A program made the position numbers and the translations under genes. A DNA stretch of 64,000 nt from NCBI RefSeq assembly GCF_015351105.1, contig NZ_JADKRR010000003.1, positions 221,168 to 285,167 on the forward strand, in the 5' to 3' direction. The notes under the pieces were generated by a model, which saw only the letters and a list, made by a program, of their open reading frames with translations, did no database searches and was not told the DNA's origin. The first letter of the stretch is position 1. Each line of letters starts with the position of its first letter. This DNA is from Clavibacter sp. VKM Ac-2872. GTDB lineage: Bacteria > Actinomycetota > Actinomycetes > Actinomycetales > Microbacteriaceae. Shown piece by piece: positions 19,704 through 29,077 of this stretch.

Positions 19704-21539
19704 CTACTTCGCGGCAGCCTGCGCCGGGGCCCACTCCCAGTAGTTCCAGAAGTAGGTCGGCGAGAGGAATGCCGGCTTGACGCCCGAGACCGTGTCGCTC
19801 CAGGCGGTGAGGCCCGGGAACTGGAAGATCGGCGTCGTCCAGCCCTGCTGCTGGATGAGGGTCTCGGCCTGGATGAGCAGATCGCGCTGCTTGTCCGTGT
19901 CGGTCTCCGTGTCGAGCTTCTTGAAGAGGTCGTCGACCTCGGGGTTCGACCAGCCGTAGTAGTTGTTGATGCCGCCGGTCTGGTAGTTCGGGCCGGACTC
20001 GCCGACCGCGAGGCTCGTGGACTGCCATCCGAAGAGGGCGATGTCGTACGAGTCGGTCTTGCTGGAGAGGTCGGCACCCCACGTGGCGCTGTTCACGTCG
20101 ATGAGGTTGATGCCGACCTGGGCCGCGGACTGGCGCATGAGCTCGAACTCCTGCTGGCGGCGCGTGTTGCCCTGGCCGTAGATGACGCGGGCATCGATCG
20201 TGCCCGTGACGCCGGCCTTCGCGAGATCCGCCTTGGCGCCCTCGATGTCGACCTTCTGGTCGGCGTAGCCGTTCTCCTTGACCGAGGCGTCGTAGTTCGG
20301 CGTGCCGGGCACGAAGACGTTCGAGTTGCGGAGCTCCGCGTCCTCCTGGAGGGGCTTGATCAGCTTGTCGAGGATCTCCTCACGCGGCAGCGTCTTGAAG
20401 AACGCCTGGCGGACGAGCTTGGCCTTGTCGGCGTCGCCGCCGTACTTCGCGGGGTCGAACGGGCCGCCGTTGGTGACCTGCAGGTCGACGTGCTCGTACG
20501 TGCCCTCGGCCTGGCCCTTGTACTCGATGCCGCTGAGTCCCTGGACCTGCTGGAGGAGGTCGGCCGTGGGCTGGCCGGATGCGATCTGGACCTCGCCGTT
20601 GGAGAGTGCCTGGATCTGCGCCTGCGGGTCCGAGATGAAGCGGACCGTGATCTTCTCGTACTTCGGCTTCTTGTCGCCGGTGTACTCCTTGTTGGCCGTC
20701 AGGGTGATGTACTGGTCGGCCTTGAGGTCGGTGATCGTGTAGGCGCCGTCGCTCAGGGTCTTCTGCGGCTCGGTCGGCATGTCCGAGTAGCGGTAGCCGT
20801 CGTTCCAGACCTTGGAGACCGGGGCGAGGACCTTGGCGTCCTTGTCCTGGATCGCCGTGATGAGCTTCTTCTTCGCGTCCTCGGGCGAGAGGTTCTCGTC
20901 GGGGAACGCGAGCTGCGTGGTGCCGTGCGCGGAGACGCCGACGCCGTTGCCGGTCGCGACCTCCCAGTCGACGTACGGCTGGTCGTACGTGTAGGTGAGG
21001 CTCCGGCCGTCGTCGCCGATCTCGGGGGTCTTGGTGACCAGGCCGAGGCGGGTGTCCTTGACGGCGCCGGAGTTGAAGAACACCTGGTCGTCGCCGGTGG
21101 TGACGGTGCCGTCCTCGTTCGTCGTGACGTCCTCGGTCGTGTTGACGTTCGTGGTGTTCGCAGCCCAGTTGAGGAGCATGTCCGCGGCGTCGACGGGGGT
21201 GCCGTCGCTCCACTTGACGCCCTCGTTGATCGTGAACTTCACGACGAGCGGGTCGTCGGAGACCTTCTCGTACTTGCCGAAGTCGGTGTCCTTCACGAGC
21301 GACGGGCCGTCGTCGTAGTAGTTGAAGGAGCGGTTCGTCAGGTAGACGATGTTCGTGTTGGCGGTCGCGTTGCCCGTCGCCGACGCGTTGTTGTACTCGA
21401 GGAACGGGTCGTTCCAGGCCACGGTGATCTCAGTGCCGGCGATGACCTCGGACTCCTGGGCGGGCGCAGAGCAGCCGCTGAGGACGAGGGCACCGGAGAC
21501 GATGACGGCACCAGCCGCTGCAAGGCGTCTGATTTTCAA
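19704..21539 (-). CDS. Peptide ABC transporter substrate-binding lipoprotein (family 5)
   Basis: First gene of the importer. The 611-residue lipoprotein has the signal peptide KIRRLAAAGAVIVSGALVL and lipobox LSGC. The family-5 core follows, with WSDGTPVDAADMLLNW, PEIGDDGRSLTYTYD and a C-terminal YYGWSNPEVDDLF region. The start codon is TTG at 21539. AGGAGG lies exactly 5 bases upstream, which decides it over any longer frame. It binds oligopeptides outside the membrane and delivers them to the DppB/DppC-type permeases. A good promoter lies about 70 bases upstream. Its paralogue is at 11090-12943. Confidence 0.93.
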   Translation of the reverse strand: MKIRRLAAAGAVIVSGALVLSGCSAPAQESEVIAGTEITVAWNDPFLEYNNASATGNATANTNIVYLTNRSFNYYDDGPSLVKDTDFGKYEKVSDDPLVVKFTINEGVKWSDGTPVDAADMLLNWAANTTNVNTTEDVTTNEDGTVTTGDDQVFFNSGAVKDTRLGLVTKTPEIGDDGRSLTYTYDQPYVDWEVATGNGVGVSAHGTTQLAFPDENLSPEDAKKKLITAIQDKDAKVLAPVSKVWNDGYRYSDMPTEPQKTLSDGAYTITDLKADQYITLTANKEYTGDKKPKYEKITVRFISDPQAQIQALSNGEVQIASGQPTADLLQQVQGLSGIEYKGQAEGTYEHVDLQVTNGGPFDPAKYGGDADKAKLVRQAFFKTLPREEILDKLIKPLQEDAELRNSNVFVPGTPNYDASVKENGYADQKVDIEGAKADLAKAGVTGTIDARVIYGQGNTRRQQEFELMRQSAAQVGINLIDVNSATWGADLSSKTDSYDIALFGWQSTSLAVGESGPNYQTGGINNYYGWSNPEVDDLFKKLDTETDTDKQRDLLIQAETLIQQQGWTTPIFQFPGLTAWSDTVSGVKPAFLSPTYFWNYWEWAPAQAAAK

Positions 21540-21606
21540 GGTTCCTCCTGTGCATGGGAATGGCGCGGACCCACCGTGCGTGCGGTCGACCGCGCAGATA
21601 AGAATG

Positions 21607-21635
21607 ACCCTAGGTTCGGCTGGGAGTCTTTGCAA
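21607..21635 (-). promoter_or_regulatory. Promoter of the peptide-transporter operon
   Basis: On the minus strand TTGCAA (21635-21630) and TAGGGT (21612-21607) are separated by exactly 17 bases. It is one of the closest sigma-70-type matches in the window and leaves a leader of about 60 bases before the TTG start. Confidence 0.7.
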
Positions 21636-21816
21636 AAACTGGGCCCAAACGTTACATACCGGTAACTCAGACGCGCGGATCCACGCGTCGCGGTCCGGAT
21701 CCGTGCGTCTCGACGGCCGGGATCGCGCGTTCCTGCCGCTCTCGGCGACGGATCGCGTCGTCAGGGGCCTCCCCGGCCACGTCCGGCCGGCGGGCGGCCG
21801 GTCGACATCGCGCGCC

Positions 21817-21822
21817 TAGGAT
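21817..21822 (+). promoter_or_regulatory. -10 element, leaderless start of the CPBP gene
   Basis: TAGGAT ends 6 bases before the GTG start at 21829 and there is no ribosome site, so the mRNA probably begins at the start codon. Confidence 0.55.
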
Positions 21823-21828
21823 CGGCCC

Positions 21829-22644
21829 GTGCCCGACGCTCCCGCCATCCACGCCGCTCCCCGCCCGCAGCTCGGGCGCGCGCAGCGGACGCGGCTGCGG
21901 TGGGAGATCGCGATCGTGCTCGGACTCTCCCTCGGGGCGAGCGCCGTCTACTCGGTGCTGCGGATCGTCGACCTGTCCACGCGGCCGGAGGCGCTCGGCT
22001 CGCAGAGCGCCACGATCAACCAGAGCCTGAACGACCGGCAGGCGTTCGACCTCCTGTACCAGCTGCTCGACATCGCGACGGCGCTCGTGCCGGTCGCCCT
22101 CGTGCTCTTCCTGCTGTGGCAGCCGGGGCGCAGCGCGTTCCGCCGGATCGGGCTCGACCTCGCGCGCCCGGGGCGGGACGTCGCCGCCGGGTTCGGCCTC
22201 GCGGCGCTCATCGGGGTGCCGGGGCTCGGCCTGTACTTCGCGGGCCGGGCGCTCGGGATCACGGTCGACGTCGTGCCGACCGCCCTCGGCTCGTACTGGT
22301 GGACGGTGCCGGTGCTGGTGCTCGTGGCGCTCCGCGCGGCGCTGCAGGAGGAGGTGATCGTGGTCGGGTACCTCTTCACCCGGCTGCGCGAGCTCGGCTG
22401 GGGGCACGGTCGGCTCGGCGCGTGGAGCGTCATCGTCGCGGCGGCCGTGCTGCGCGGGAGCTACCACCTGTACCAAGGCTACGGGCCGTTCTTCGGGAAC
22501 GTGGCGATGGGGGTCGTGTTCGGCTGGTGCTACGTGCGCTTCGGCCGGACGGCGCCGCTCGTGGTGGCGCACCTGATCCTCGACATCGTGAGCTTCGTGG
22601 GCTACCCCGTCGCGCTGGCCCTGCTCCCCGGGCTCTTCGCCTGA
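21829..22644 (+). CDS. CPBP-family intramembrane protease
   Basis: A 271-residue membrane protein of the CAAX protease/bacteriocin-processing (ABI, Rce1-like) family with about seven or eight spans. The catalytic glutamate pair and arginine are seen in LQEEVIVVGYLFTRL, followed by the second motif RGSYHLYQG and the third, HLILDIV. Family members cleave or modify membrane substrates; a few give bacteriocin immunity. The substrate here is unknown. The GTG at 21829 has no ribosome site but a -10 element 6 bases upstream. It stands alone between two divergent/tandem units. Confidence 0.85.
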   Translation: MPDAPAIHAAPRPQLGRAQRTRLRWEIAIVLGLSLGASAVYSVLRIVDLSTRPEALGSQSATINQSLNDRQAFDLLYQLLDIATALVPVALVLFLLWQPGRSAFRRIGLDLARPGRDVAAGFGLAALIGVPGLGLYFAGRALGITVDVVPTALGSYWWTVPVLVLVALRAALQEEVIVVGYLFTRLRELGWGHGRLGAWSVIVAAAVLRGSYHLYQGYGPFFGNVAMGVVFGWCYVRFGRTAPLVVAHLILDIVSFVGYPVALALLPGLFA

Positions 22645-22752
22645 CGGGCGTCCGAGCAGGATCCGGGGGCGCGACCCTGGCGGATCACCCGCGCCTGTGC
22701 CTAACCTGGGAACGCCGCACGACGAGGTGCGGCCGTATCTCGAGGAGATCAC

Positions 22753-23160
22753 ATGGGCGACGCCGCTCATCCGTTCGGGGACCCCCGGCCGGCCGTCGAC
22801 TACCGGGAGGTCGAGGACTCGGCCCGGTTCCGGGAGCTGAAGCGCGCGCACCGCAGCTTCGTCTTCCCGCTGGCCGTCGCCTTCCTCGTCTGGTACTTCG
22901 CGTTCGTGCTGCTGTCGGACTACGCGCACGAGTTCATGTCCACGCCGGTCATCGGGAACGTGAACCTCGGGATCCTGCTCGGGCTCGGGCAGTTCGTGAC
23001 GACCTTCGCGATCACGACCTGGTACGTGAGCCGCGCCAACTCGCGGTTCGACCCCATCGCCGCGGAGATCCGCGCCGACCTGGAGGAGCGGGAGCGCGTG
23101 GCGCTCGACGGGCCGCGAGGATCCACCCCGCCGAAGCGCCGGAAGGGCGGCCGACGGTGA
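22753..23160 (+). CDS. DUF485 small membrane protein, partner of the acetate symporter
   Basis: A 135-residue protein with two hydrophobic helices (FVFPLAVAFLVWYFAFVLL and VIGNVNLGILLGLGQFVTTF) and the family motif DYAHEFMSTPV. DUF485 genes almost always precede ActP-type solute symporters, as yjcH does in E. coli. The start ATG 22753 follows GAGGAGATC. Its stop overlaps the symporter's GTG (GTGA), so the two are translationally coupled. It is probably a small subunit or assembly partner; its exact role is not established. Confidence 0.88.
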   Translation: MGDAAHPFGDPRPAVDYREVEDSARFRELKRAHRSFVFPLAVAFLVWYFAFVLLSDYAHEFMSTPVIGNVNLGILLGLGQFVTTFAITTWYVSRANSRFDPIAAEIRADLEERERVALDGPRGSTPPKRRKGGRR

Positions 23161-24779
23161 TCGCGCCGGGCACGGCCGTCATGGCGACGACGCCCACGAC
23201 CGACACGGGGGATCCGGTCCTCAACATCTCGATCTTCGGGGCGTTCGTGGTCATCACGCTCGTGATCGTGTTCCGCGCGAGCCGGAACAACTCGACCGCC
23301 GCGGACTACTACGCGGCCGGGCGCTCGTTCACCGGCCCGCAGAACGGGACGGCGATCGCGGGCGACTACCTGTCGGCGGCGTCGTTCCTCGGGATCGTCG
23401 GTGCCATCGCCATCAACGGGTACGACGGGTTCCTCTACTCGATCGGGTTCCTGGTCGCGTGGCTCGTGGCCCTGCTGCTCGTGGCGGAGCTCATGCGCAA
23501 CACGGGCAAGTTCACGATGGCCGACGTGCTGAGCTTCCGGCTGAAGCAGCGCCCGGTGCGGCTCGCGGCCGCGACCACGACGCTCGCGGTCTGCTTCTTC
23601 TACCTGCTCGCCCAGATGGCGGGCGCGGGCGGGCTCGTCTCGTTGCTGCTCGGGATCGACGACCGGCTGGGGCAGTCGCTCGTCATCGCCGTGGTGGGCG
23701 CGCTGATGATCGTCTACGTGCTCGTCGGCGGGATGAAGGGCACCACCTGGGTGCAGATCATCAAGGCGTGCCTGCTCATCGCGGGCGCCGCCGTGATGAC
23801 CGTGTGGGTGCTCGCGATTCACGGGTTCAACGTCTCGACGCTGCTGGGCGCCGCGGCGGACGCGGCCGACAAGCCCGTGCTCGAGCCCGGCAACCAGTAC
23901 GGCGTGACGGGGATCACGCAGCTCGACTTCCTGTCGCTCGCGCTCGCGCTGGTGCTCGGCACGGCGGGCCTCCCCCATGTGCTCATGCGCTTCTACACGG
24001 TGCCGACGGCGAAGGAGGCGCGCCGCAGCGTCGTCTGGGCGATCTGGCTCATCGGGATCTTCTACCTCTTCACCCTGGTGCTCGGGTACGGCGCGGGCGC
24101 GCTGCTCGGGAGCGAGCGGATCCTCGCGGCCCCCGGCGGCGTGAACTCCGCCGCTCCCCTGCTGGCGCTCGAGCTCGGCGGGCCGGTCCTGCTCGGGATC
24201 ATCGCCGCCGTCGCCTTCGCCACGATCCTGGCGGTGGTCGCCGGGCTCACCATCACGGCGGCCGCGTCGTTCGCGCATGACGTGTACGGCAGCGTCATCA
24301 AGAAGGGGCAGGTCTCGGCGAACGGCGAGGTGCGGGTCGCGCGGATCACGGTGGTCGTGATCGGCATCGTCTCGATCATCGCGGGCATCGGCGCGAACGG
24401 GCAGAACGTCGCGTTCCTCGTGGCGCTCGCGTTCGCGGTGGCGGCGAGCGCGAACCTGCCGACCATCCTCTACTCGCTCTACTGGCGGCGGTTCTCCACG
24501 CGGGGCGCGGTGCTCAGCATGTACGGCGGGCTCGGGACGGCGCTCGTGCTGATCGCGTTCTCGCCCGTGGTGTCGGGGGCGGAGACGTCGATGATCCCGG
24601 GGGCCGACTTCTCGTGGTTCCCGCTGAGCAACCCCGGCATCGTGTCGATCCCCGTCGGGTTCCTGCTGGGCTGGATCGGGACGGTGACCTCCACGCGCAA
24701 GGAGGATCCGCTCGTCGCGGCCGAGATGGGCGTGCGGTCGCTCACGGGGCACGGCGCCGAGAAGGCGACGGAGCACTAG
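23157..24779 (+). CDS. actP: Cation/acetate symporter (SSS family, ActP-like)
   Basis: Sodium:solute symporter of 540 residues and about 13 spans. The SSS signature region and the ActP-like N-terminus are clear (DYYAAGRSFTGPQNGTAIAGDYLSAASFLG). Further conserved blocks are TAGLPHVLMRFYTVPTAKEARRS and NLPTILYSLYWRRF. It should import acetate or a similar short monocarboxylate with a cation. GTG 23157 overlaps the DUF485 stop and GGAAGGGCGG precedes it; an ATG at 23181 is possible. A bidirectional hairpin follows its stop directly. Confidence 0.92.
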   Translation: MIAPGTAVMATTPTTDTGDPVLNISIFGAFVVITLVIVFRASRNNSTAADYYAAGRSFTGPQNGTAIAGDYLSAASFLGIVGAIAINGYDGFLYSIGFLVAWLVALLLVAELMRNTGKFTMADVLSFRLKQRPVRLAAATTTLAVCFFYLLAQMAGAGGLVSLLLGIDDRLGQSLVIAVVGALMIVYVLVGGMKGTTWVQIIKACLLIAGAAVMTVWVLAIHGFNVSTLLGAAADAADKPVLEPGNQYGVTGITQLDFLSLALALVLGTAGLPHVLMRFYTVPTAKEARRSVVWAIWLIGIFYLFTLVLGYGAGALLGSERILAAPGGVNSAAPLLALELGGPVLLGIIAAVAFATILAVVAGLTITAAASFAHDVYGSVIKKGQVSANGEVRVARITVVVIGIVSIIAGIGANGQNVAFLVALAFAVAASANLPTILYSLYWRRFSTRGAVLSMYGGLGTALVLIAFSPVVSGAETSMIPGADFSWFPLSNPGIVSIPVGFLLGWIGTVTSTRKEDPLVAAEMGVRSLTGHGAEKATEH

Positions 24780-24783
24780 GGGC

Positions 24784-24819
24784 GCGTGCCGGGCGCCTCC
24801 GTCGAGGCGCCCGGCACGC
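24784..24819. terminator. Bidirectional terminator hairpin
   Basis: A perfect 16-bp stem, GCGTGCCGGGCGCCTC with GAGGCGCCCGGCACGC and a CGTC loop, fills the gap between the convergent actP and rpiR-type genes. Confidence 0.8.
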
Positions 24820-24821
24820 GG

Positions 24822-25694
24822 TCAGTCGCTGAGCGCGTCGCTGAGGATGGCGAGCACGCCCGCGCGGGTGTCGGCCGCGGTCGCGCCCAGCCGATCGGCG
24901 ACGATCTCCACGAGCGACTCCAGGACGATGACGTGCGGGATGCGCGAGGTGTGCTCCACCTCGTGGCGGAAGCCGGCCTTCGCGGGCGCGACGACCAGGG
25001 CGACGTCGGCCAGGGCGCCGATGGGCGAGGTCGCGAACGAGGTGACCGCGACGATCCCCGCGCCCGAGGCCCGGGCGGATCGCGCGGCCCGGAGGCTCAG
25101 CTCGTTGGCCCCGCTGCCGCTGATCACCAGCACCACGTCGTCCGCGCCGAGGCGGCTGACGGCGATCTGCTGGCCGATGGGGTCGGCGACGTGCTCGGCC
25201 GGGCGGCCCACGGCGGTGAGCCGCATCGAGAGGTCGAGGGCGAGCGGCGAGGACAGGCCGCTGGCGACGATGACGAGCCGACGGGCGCCGACGACGCGCG
25301 TGACGGCGTCCTCCACCTCCGCCTCCGTGAGGACGCTGGCGACCCGGGGCAGCGCGGTGGCGAGCGCGTCGAGGTCGGAGCGGATCCGGCCGAGCGCGCT
25401 GGTGCCGTGTGCCCCGTCGCCCGCGGCGGTCGAGGCGCGCGCCGAGCTGCGGGCCAGCTCGCGGGTGAGCGCGACGCGCAGCTGCGGGTAGCCGCGGTAG
25501 CCGAGGCTCTGGCAGGAGCGGATCACGGTCGACCGCGCGACGCCCGCGCGGTCGGCGAGCTCCTGCGCGGTGATCTCCACCACGCCCTCGGTGTCGTCGA
25601 CGATGAGCTCGACCACCCGGCGCTCGCTCGGCTGCAGGGCGTTGACCACGGTCGCGATGCGCGTGGTGGGCCCGACGTCGTCACTCCACTGCAC
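24822..25694 (-). CDS. MurR/RpiR-family transcriptional regulator
   Basis: A 290-residue regulator. An N-terminal HTH_6 domain (residues ~10-85, ITAQELADRAGVARSTVIRSCQSLGYRGYP) is followed by a SIS sugar-phosphate-binding domain (residues ~125-265, with VIVASGLSSPLALDLSMRL and VLVISGSGAN). Such proteins usually sense phosphorylated sugars. The GTG start lies inside the last 14 bases of the upstream permease gene, so it is the last gene of the phosphonate-type transporter operon and very likely controls it. This location ties the transported compound to a phosphorylated or sugar-like effector, though that is inference. Confidence 0.9.
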   Translation of the reverse strand: MQWSDDVGPTTRIATVVNALQPSERRVVELIVDDTEGVVEITAQELADRAGVARSTVIRSCQSLGYRGYPQLRVALTRELARSSARASTAAGDGAHGTSALGRIRSDLDALATALPRVASVLTEAEVEDAVTRVVGARRLVIVASGLSSPLALDLSMRLTAVGRPAEHVADPIGQQIAVSRLGADDVVLVISGSGANELSLRAARSARASGAGIVAVTSFATSPIGALADVALVVAPAKAGFRHEVEHTSRIPHVIVLESLVEIVADRLGATAADTRAGVLAILSDALSD

Positions 25695-26487
25695 GGACCC
25701 TCGCCCCCTCGGTGATCCGGCGGCGGATCGCTCCGGAGATCGCGTCGATCGACATGGTGACGGCGACCACCACGATCAGGAGCACGCCGACGGTGGACCA
25801 CTCCCGGTACTGAGTGTAGGAGGTGAGCATGTCGCCGATCCCGCCGACGCCGATGAGGCCGAGCACGGCCGACGCGCGCACGTTGATCTCGAACCGGTAC
25901 AGCCAGAAGGAGAGGAACTCGCCGCTCGCCTGCGGCCAGACGCCCCAGCGGATGATCGACCACGCGCCGCCGCCGGCCGCGCGCACCGCCTCGATCGGGC
26001 CGCTGCCCACGCCCTCGACGGACTCGTAGCCCCACTTGCCGAGGGTGCCGATGCTCGAGACGGCGAGCGCCAGAGCGCCGGTGAGCGGGGTGAGCCCGGT
26101 GACGGACAGGATGATGATGGCGGTGATGATCTCCGGCACGGCGCGGATGGCCGAGAACAGGATCCGCATCGGCCAGCGCACGGCGGCGGGCGCGAACCCG
26201 CGGGCCGCGACGAACGCGAGCGGCACCGACACGACGATGCCGAGGACCGTGCCGACCCAGGCCATGAGCACGGAGACCCAGGTCTGGGCCAGGGCTTCCG
26301 GCAGCTTCGACCAGTCGGGGCGGGAGAACATGAGCCAGAGGTAGCGGACGACCTCGGCGGGCAGGTCGGCGAGGCGGTCCCACGCGATGTCGGCCGACCA
26401 GCACGCGACGACCACGACGACGGTGACGCCCGCCGCGGCGAGGGCGCGGCCGGGACGGCGCGGGCGGACGGGCACGGCGAGGCTCAT
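25681..26487 (-). CDS. phnE: Phosphonate-type ABC permease (PhnE-like), second subunit
   Basis: A 268-residue permease with about six spans and the docking loop GPIEAVRAAGGGAWSIIRWGVWPQ. The PhnE hallmark YRFEINVRASAVLGLIGVGGIGDML is near the C-terminus. The ATG at 26487 overlaps the stop of the preceding phnE copy (ATGA), and AGGAAGAGG is upstream, so the far longer open frame is discarded. It forms a heteromeric channel with the other PhnE-like protein. Its 3' end overlaps the RpiR gene by 14 bases. Confidence 0.9.
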   Translation of the reverse strand: MSLAVPVRPRRPGRALAAAGVTVVVVVACWSADIAWDRLADLPAEVVRYLWLMFSRPDWSKLPEALAQTWVSVLMAWVGTVLGIVVSVPLAFVAARGFAPAAVRWPMRILFSAIRAVPEIITAIIILSVTGLTPLTGALALAVSSIGTLGKWGYESVEGVGSGPIEAVRAAGGGAWSIIRWGVWPQASGEFLSFWLYRFEINVRASAVLGLIGVGGIGDMLTSYTQYREWSTVGVLLIVVVAVTMSIDAISGAIRRRITEGARVRAVE

Positions 26488-27278
26488 GCGATCCTCTTCC
26501 TGATCTCGTTCGAGACGAGGTCGATGACGACGACGATCACGAGGATCTCGAGGACGATGAGGGCCAGCTGGTCGTAGCGGTAGAAGGTGCGCACGGCGTC
26601 GATGAGGAGGCCGATGCCGCCCGCTCCCACCAGGCCGAGGACGGTGGACGCGCGCACGTTGAGCTCGAGCACGTAGAGCGTCTGGCCGATGAAGCCGGGC
26701 AGCACGTCCGGGAGCGCCAGGGCGCGGTCGACCTGCATCCGCGTCCCGCCCGCCGCGCGACCGGCCTCGAGCGGCCCGGCGTCGTTCGACTCGATCGCCT
26801 CCGAGACGAGCTTCACGATGATGCCGACGTTGAACAGGACGAGCGCGATGATGCCGGGCAGCGCGCCGACGCCCACCATCGCGACGAGCAGCGACGCGTA
26901 CAGCAGCTCGGGCACCGCGCGCACGACGTTGAGGATCGCGCGGAGGATCCCCCGGCTCACCGGATGGGGGTTGGTGAGACGCGCCGCCCACAGGCTGAGC
27001 GGCAGCGCGACCGCCGCGCCCGCGACCGTCGCGATGACGGCCATGGCGAGCGTCTCGAGCATCGGCGCGACCGTGCGCGGGAAGAAGGCCCAGTCGGGCT
27101 GGACCAGCCGGACGAGCTTGTCCGCGCCGTTGCGCCAGTTGCGCGCGATGGCGTCGAACCCGAACGCGACGCCCAGCTGCGGACTCATCGCGATCGCCGT
27201 GATGGCGAGCACCACGGCGAGCGCGACCCAGGGCCGCCAGCGCCCGGCCGGACGCGGCGGCAGCTCACGGACGCTCAT
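26484..27278 (-). CDS. phnE: Phosphonate-type ABC permease (PhnE-like), first subunit
   Basis: A 264-residue permease with about six spans. The docking loop is [24 protein letters not shown], and the family motif [20 protein letters not shown] is present. The ATG at 27278 overlaps the ATPase stop (ATGA). Phosphonate and phosphite importers often have two PhnE genes, as here. Only the family (PhnE/PtxC-like) is certain; the substrate could be phosphonate, phosphite or another small phospho-compound. Confidence 0.9.
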   Translation of the reverse strand: MSVRELPPRPAGRWRPWVALAVVLAITAIAMSPQLGVAFGFDAIARNWRNGADKLVRLVQPDWAFFPRTVAPMLETLAMAVIATVAGAAVALPLSLWAARLTNPHPVSRGILRAILNVVRAVPELLYASLLVAMVGVGALPGIIALVLFNVGIIVKLVSEAIESNDAGPLEAGRAAGGTRMQVDRALALPDVLPGFIGQTLYVLELNVRASTVLGLVGAGGIGLLIDAVRTFYRYDQLALIVLEILVIVVVIDLVSNEIRKRIA

Positions 27279-28096
27279 CCGAGGGTGTCCTCCGGCCGGA
27301 TCGAGCGGCCGTAGATGGCCTCGAAGACGTCGTCGCCCGCGGTCGCGGCCGGGCCGTCGTAGACGACCTCGCCGGCGCGGAGGCCGATCATGCGGTCGCC
27401 GTACTCGCGCGCGAGGTCGAGCAGGTGCAGGTTGGTGAGCACCGTGATCCCGAGCTCGCGGTTGATGCGGCGCAGGTCGCCCATGACGCCGTGCGCGGTC
27501 GGCGGGTCGAGGCTCGCGACGGGCTCGTCGGCGAGGACGAGCCGGGGCCGCTGCGCCAGCGCCCGCGCGATGGCGACGCGCTGCTGCTGGCCGCCGGACA
27601 GGGTGGAGGCGCGGTCCCAGACCTTGGAGAGTATCCCCACGCTCTCGAGCGCCTGGAACGCGATCTCGCGGTCCGCCGCCGTGGGACGCCCGAGGAAGGT
27701 GCGCCAGCCGGGCGTGTGCGCGAGGCGTCCGACGAGGACGTTGTTCAGCACGCTCGTGCGGGTGGCGAGGTTGAAGCCCTGGAAGATCATGCCGACGTCG
27801 CCGCGGAGGGCGCGCAGGCGCCGACCCGCGAGGCCGTCGACGCGCGTGCCGCCCACCTCCACCTCGCCCGAGGACACGGGGACGAGGCCGTTGATGGTGC
27901 GGATGAGGCTCGACTTCCCGGATCCGGACAGACCGACGATCGAGACCATCTCGCCGCCGGCGATGTCGAGGGAGACGTCCTTCAGCGCGACGACGCCGTT
28001 GGGGTACCGGACCGTGACGCCGCGGAGGCGGACGGCCCACGGCGCGGAGGCGGACGCGAGGGCGTCCGCCTGGGCGAGGGAGCGGGTGGCGGGCAT
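27275..28096 (-). CDS. phnC: Phosphonate-type ABC ATPase (PhnC-like)
   Basis: A 273-residue ATP-binding subunit. Walker A is GLSGSGKSS, the signature is LSGGQQQR and Walker B is [15 protein letters not shown]; the PhnC-typical [26 protein letters not shown] is also seen. It powers the two PhnE-like permeases. It begins 3 bases after the binding-protein stop and ends overlapping the first permease start. Phosphonate-type assignment rests on motif style and neighbours. Confidence 0.92.
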   Translation of the reverse strand: MPATRSLAQADALASASAPWAVRLRGVTVRYPNGVVALKDVSLDIAGGEMVSIVGLSGSGKSSLIRTINGLVPVSSGEVEVGGTRVDGLAGRRLRALRGDVGMIFQGFNLATRTSVLNNVLVGRLAHTPGWRTFLGRPTAADREIAFQALESVGILSKVWDRASTLSGGQQQRVAIARALAQRPRLVLADEPVASLDPPTAHGVMGDLRRINRELGITVLTNLHLLDLAREYGDRMIGLRAGEVVYDGPAATAGDDVFEAIYGRSIRPEDTLG

Positions 28097-28099
28097 GGG

Positions 28100-29077
28100 C
28101 TACTGCAGACCGAGCGACTGCGCCGCGCGGGCCACGACGTCGAGCGAGGACGGGTCGGCGGGCGCGAGCTTCGTGATGGAGTAGATGGCGGTGAGGGCCG
28201 CCGACCCCTCGGGCGTGGCCGAGTAGTCCTCGAGCGCCTGGGTGATCCGCTGCTGCAGCTCGGGCGAGAGCTTCCCGGAGACCGCGACGCCGTCGTTCGG
28301 GATCTCGTCCGTCATCGCGAAGACGACGACCTTCTGCCCCACGTCCGGCTTGTCCTTCTTCACGACGGTGCGGGCGTCCCAGAAGCTGAAGCCGACCTCG
28401 GCGTCGCCGTTGTAGACCGCGAGCACCGAGGCGTCGTTGGCCGTGACGGGGATCTGCTGGATGTCGGAGTCGGTGTCGAGCCCGGCGTCCTTGAGCGCGA
28501 GCATCGGGTAGATGTATCCGGCGGGCGACCCCGGGCCGAGGACGGCGACCTTCGCGCCCTTCACCTTCGTGATGGAGTCGAGGCCCTGCGGACCCGACAG
28601 CGCGTCGGCGCCGTTGCAGAAGAGCATCCCGTCGCGGTCGACCGGGGTGTCGTCGCAGTACTTGTCGGGGTCGTTCGTCATGAACTGCGCGGGGTACGTG
28701 ATGTTGCCGTTGCGCTCGGTCTGGAGCACGACCTTCGCGTCGTACATGTCGCTCGCCTGCCAGAGCTGGAGGGAGGGCAGGAAGCCGATCTGCGCCTGGT
28801 CCGCGCCCATCGCCTCGACCGCCGCCTGGTAGTCCTTCGACACCACGCCGGTGACGGGGATGCCGAGGGCCTTCGTGAGCATGTCGGTGAGCGGCGCGGC
28901 CGTCTGCACGAGGCCGTCCTGGTCCTGGGACGGGACGAGCGCGAGCGTGAGGGAGGTGGGATCCGCGGCGGCCGCGGGCGTGCCGGACGCGTCGGAACCG
29001 GCGCCGGCGGAGCAGCCGGTGAGCGCGAGGGCGGCGACGGCTCCGATGACGAGGAGCGGGAGGGCGGGCTTCTTCAT
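28100..29077 (-). CDS. phnD: Phosphonate-type substrate-binding lipoprotein (PhnD-like)
   Basis: A 325-residue binding protein with lipobox LTGC (C22) and the PhnD/PtxB-type start LTLALVPSQDQDGLVQTAAPLTDMLTKALG. Later conserved parts are VGFSFWDARTVV and TDEIPNDGVAV. It captures the substrate outside the membrane. The ATG at 29077 shares bases with the stop of the HAD phosphatase gene (ATGA). The Shine-Dalgarno-like GGAAAG is far (about 14 bases), so translation probably depends on coupling. The ligand cannot be read from sequence alone. Confidence 0.9.
   Translation of the reverse strand: MKKPALPLLVIGAVAALALTGCSAGAGSDASGTPAAAADPTSLTLALVPSQDQDGLVQTAAPLTDMLTKALGIPVTGVVSKDYQAAVEAMGADQAQIGFLPSLQLWQASDMYDAKVVLQTERNGNITYPAQFMTNDPDKYCDDTPVDRDGMLFCNGADALSGPQGLDSITKVKGAKVAVLGPGSPAGYIYPMLALKDAGLDTDSDIQQIPVTANDASVLAVYNGDAEVGFSFWDARTVVKKDKPDVGQKVVVFAMTDEIPNDGVAVSGKLSPELQQRITQALEDYSATPEGSAALTAIYSITKLAPADPSSLDVVARAAQSLGLQ

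Noticed and set aside
24784-24819. Hairpin read as a regulatory operator for the RpiR regulator
   Set aside because: It lies between convergent gene ends, not upstream of the operon, and is better explained as a bidirectional terminator.
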